From Sphingobacterium yanglingense (lineage in GTDB: Bacteria; Bacteroidota; Bacteroidia; Sphingobacteriales; Sphingobacteriaceae), in the NCBI RefSeq assembly GCF_004363245.1, contig NZ_SNYV01000016.1, positions 1 to 64,000 of the forward strand: a DNA stretch of 64,000 bases. The letters run 5' to 3'. Below, piece after piece: positions 62,805-64,000 of the stretch. A program made the translations under genes and the position numbers. Within the stretch, counting starts at the first letter, position 1. Each line of letters opens with the position of its first letter. The notes below the pieces were generated by a model. It was not told the origin of the DNA. It was given only the letters and a program-made list of their open reading frames with translations, and made no database searches.

Positions 62805-64000
62805 TTATTTGTTACCTTTTTTGGTAACCACTTTCATTACACCATCTTTTCCTAGTTCTCCATAGACTGCCTGTGCCTCCTCCTCTTTTAGGAAGGTTAA
62901 AGACTCGATACTCTCTATTGGAATAGTATTGATGTCAAAACTAGGTTTCTGAGCCTCCCCGTCAACTACAAATAATCCAATTGCAGGAAGATTAAACGCC
63001 CTCCCTTTATTTAAAGTTGTCGAAGCTCCCTTGCCCACAACGAAACTACCAGAATTACCTTTAGCTCCCTTTACAAACAAAGTGGTATCTCCCTTCGAAG
63101 GACTAACACTATGCGTAGATGACTTAGTCGTTACAACAATCACCCCGTTTCGCCCACGGTCGCCATAAAGCGTCTCAGCAGAAGCATCCTTCAGTACAGT
63201 AATACTGTGAATAGCTTCGGGATTTAAAGAACTAGCATCGTAATACTCACCCATAACCTTACCGTCCACAACAAATAAAGGCTTGCCACTGCTACCATCA
63301 CGAGGTTTGACCCCACGAATAATAATATTTCCCAATCCCCTCTTGGTAGAATCCCCGATGCCAGGAGCCAATACTTTACCATATAAGTGCTGAGTAACGG
63401 AACCTTTTTTTGCTGCAATTAAAATCACTCCATTTTTTGCCCGCTCTCCATATAAAGACTCTGCTGACTTATCCTTAAGCACCGACATGCTTTCAATATC
63501 ATCAGTATTCAACCTATTTAGATCAAAACCATCCTTCATCACTACCCCATCCACCAAAATTAACGGACTAGCACCACTATTTCCAGCGAGGTTACGTAAC
63601 AAAGCTTTTCCATTTATAGTTGTAGATGTAGCAGCAGTTCCTAGTCTTAGTCCCAGCACCTCCCCTTTCAATCCCTCAGCCCTCCTATCAGTCTTACTAG
63701 TTATTTCAATTACACCATTTTTTGCCCTATCTCCATACTTTGAAATGGCATCTTTATCCTTAAACACCGAAATGCTTTCTATAGTATTGGGGTCAATAGT
63801 GTTTAAGTCGAAATTACTCGGCAATATTTTCCCATCCAAGATATACAAACAATTAGCAGCACTTTCACCCCGAATCAGAATGTTAGCCATCCTCTTTGTT
63901 GTATCTTCTGTCCCTACACGAAAAGGTACCGCATCCGGGCTCACTTCCAAACCTATAGCCGGAGCTACTGTCGTTTCCTTACTTACAATTGGCAACACCG
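62805..64000 (-). CDS. Protein with four TonB-plug-like repeats (N-terminus outside window)
   Basis: Nearly 400 codons are open to the window edge; the true start lies beyond it. The visible part has four repeats of 80-100 residues, each with a plug-like pattern: an ILVDG or LFVVDG strand, a stretch like INTIPIESIESLTFLK, and an end such as LYGERAKNGVI (63415-63480), YGDRAKNGVIEI (63690-63760), LYGDRGRNGVIVV (63125-63190) and VYGELGKDGVM (62815-62880). This is the plug fold of TonB receptors, but no barrel follows: the protein ends after the fourth repeat. In Bacteroidota, similar plug repeats are found at the C-terminus of M56 (BlaR1-like) metallopeptidases; whether that is so here cannot be seen. 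Confidence 0.8.
   Translation of the reverse strand, partial: VLPIVSKETTVAPAIGLEVSPDAVPFRVGTEDTTKRMANILIRGESAANCLYILDGKILPSNFDLNTIDPNTIESISVFKDKDAISKYGDRAKNGVIEITSKTDRRAEGLKGEVLGLRLGTAATSTTINGKALLRNLAGNSGASPLILVDGVVMKDGFDLNRLNTDDIESMSVLKDKSAESLYGERAKNGVILIAAKKGSVTQHLYGKVLAPGIGDSTKRGLGNIIIRGVKPRDGSSGKPLFVVDGKVMGEYYDASSLNPEAIHSITVLKDASAETLYGDRGRNGVIVVTTKSSTHSVSPSKGDTTLFVKGAKGNSGSFVVGKGASTTLNKGRAFNLPAIGLFVVDGEAQKPSFDINTIPIESIESLTFLKEEEAQAVYGELGKDGVMKVVTKKGNK

Overview
The window reads as a stretch of chromosome from a member of the Bacteroidota, most likely Sphingobacteriaceae (a Sphingobacterium- or Pedobacter-like bacterium). This is inferred from the protein families (DUF2480, DUF3109, DUF2723, TerC, a CcmD-like protein, a HU/SPOR fusion, TonB-plug repeats), from the AT-rich base use, and from several promoters of the Bacteroidota type (TTTG / TAnnTTTG). 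Nothing looks like a phage, an insertion sequence, a CRISPR array or a plasmid. It is mostly core chromosome, with surface and accessory genes at both ends. Layout, 1-13.6 kb (all minus strand): the 5' part of a giant secreted surface protein with Ig-like tandem repeats (1-3845, running off the window) follows a small exported protein gene. Next comes a ten-gene same-strand run: phoH, purC, a STAS-domain gene, rnz, hisC, hisB, hisH, hisA, hisF, hisIE. It ends at a strong terminator. hisG and hisD are not in the window, and three of the his spacers carry degenerate 7-bp repeats. 13.9-29.2 kb (all plus strand): a SAM hydrolase, a coiled-coil membrane protein, an ABC exporter, a YtxH protein, ccmB, ccmC and a ccmD-like gene (the last preceded by two large hairpins), an integral membrane protein, then an envelope-assembly block (outer-membrane protein, lptC, ppiD-like chaperone), DUF2480, DUF3108, DUF3109, a polyprenyl diphosphate synthase and a TerC-like protein. 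29.4-41.7 kb: a coiled-coil membrane protein, gmd and tpx (minus); a FadL-type outer-membrane channel with an SGNH lipoprotein, and osmC (plus); a DUF2157 protein (minus); uvrA with a UbiE-like methyltransferase (plus). 40.4-54.8 kb (minus): DUF2723, pyrR-pyrB, then a cell-envelope cluster made of a large TPR protein, an outer-membrane barrel, a HU/SPOR transmembrane protein, ExbB, ExbD and TonB, with folC last. 55.1-64 kb: tRNA-Gln and prs (plus), an inserted minus-strand pair (Tat-exported oxidoreductase plus a HEAT/double-DUF1080 protein), rplY and pth (plus), and the 3' part of a protein with four TonB-plug-like repeats (minus, running off the window). How the genes work together: biosynthesis (histidine, purine, pyrimidine, PRPP, folate, prenyl chains) is mixed with envelope biogenesis (LptC, PpiD, TonB/ExbBD, outer-membrane barrels). 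prs supplies PRPP used by the pyr, pur and his pathways. The most unusual items are the paired hairpins with mini-ORFs before the ccmD-like gene, the heptamer repeats in the his operon, the barrel-less multi-plug protein, and the HU/SPOR fusion joined to a TonB system.
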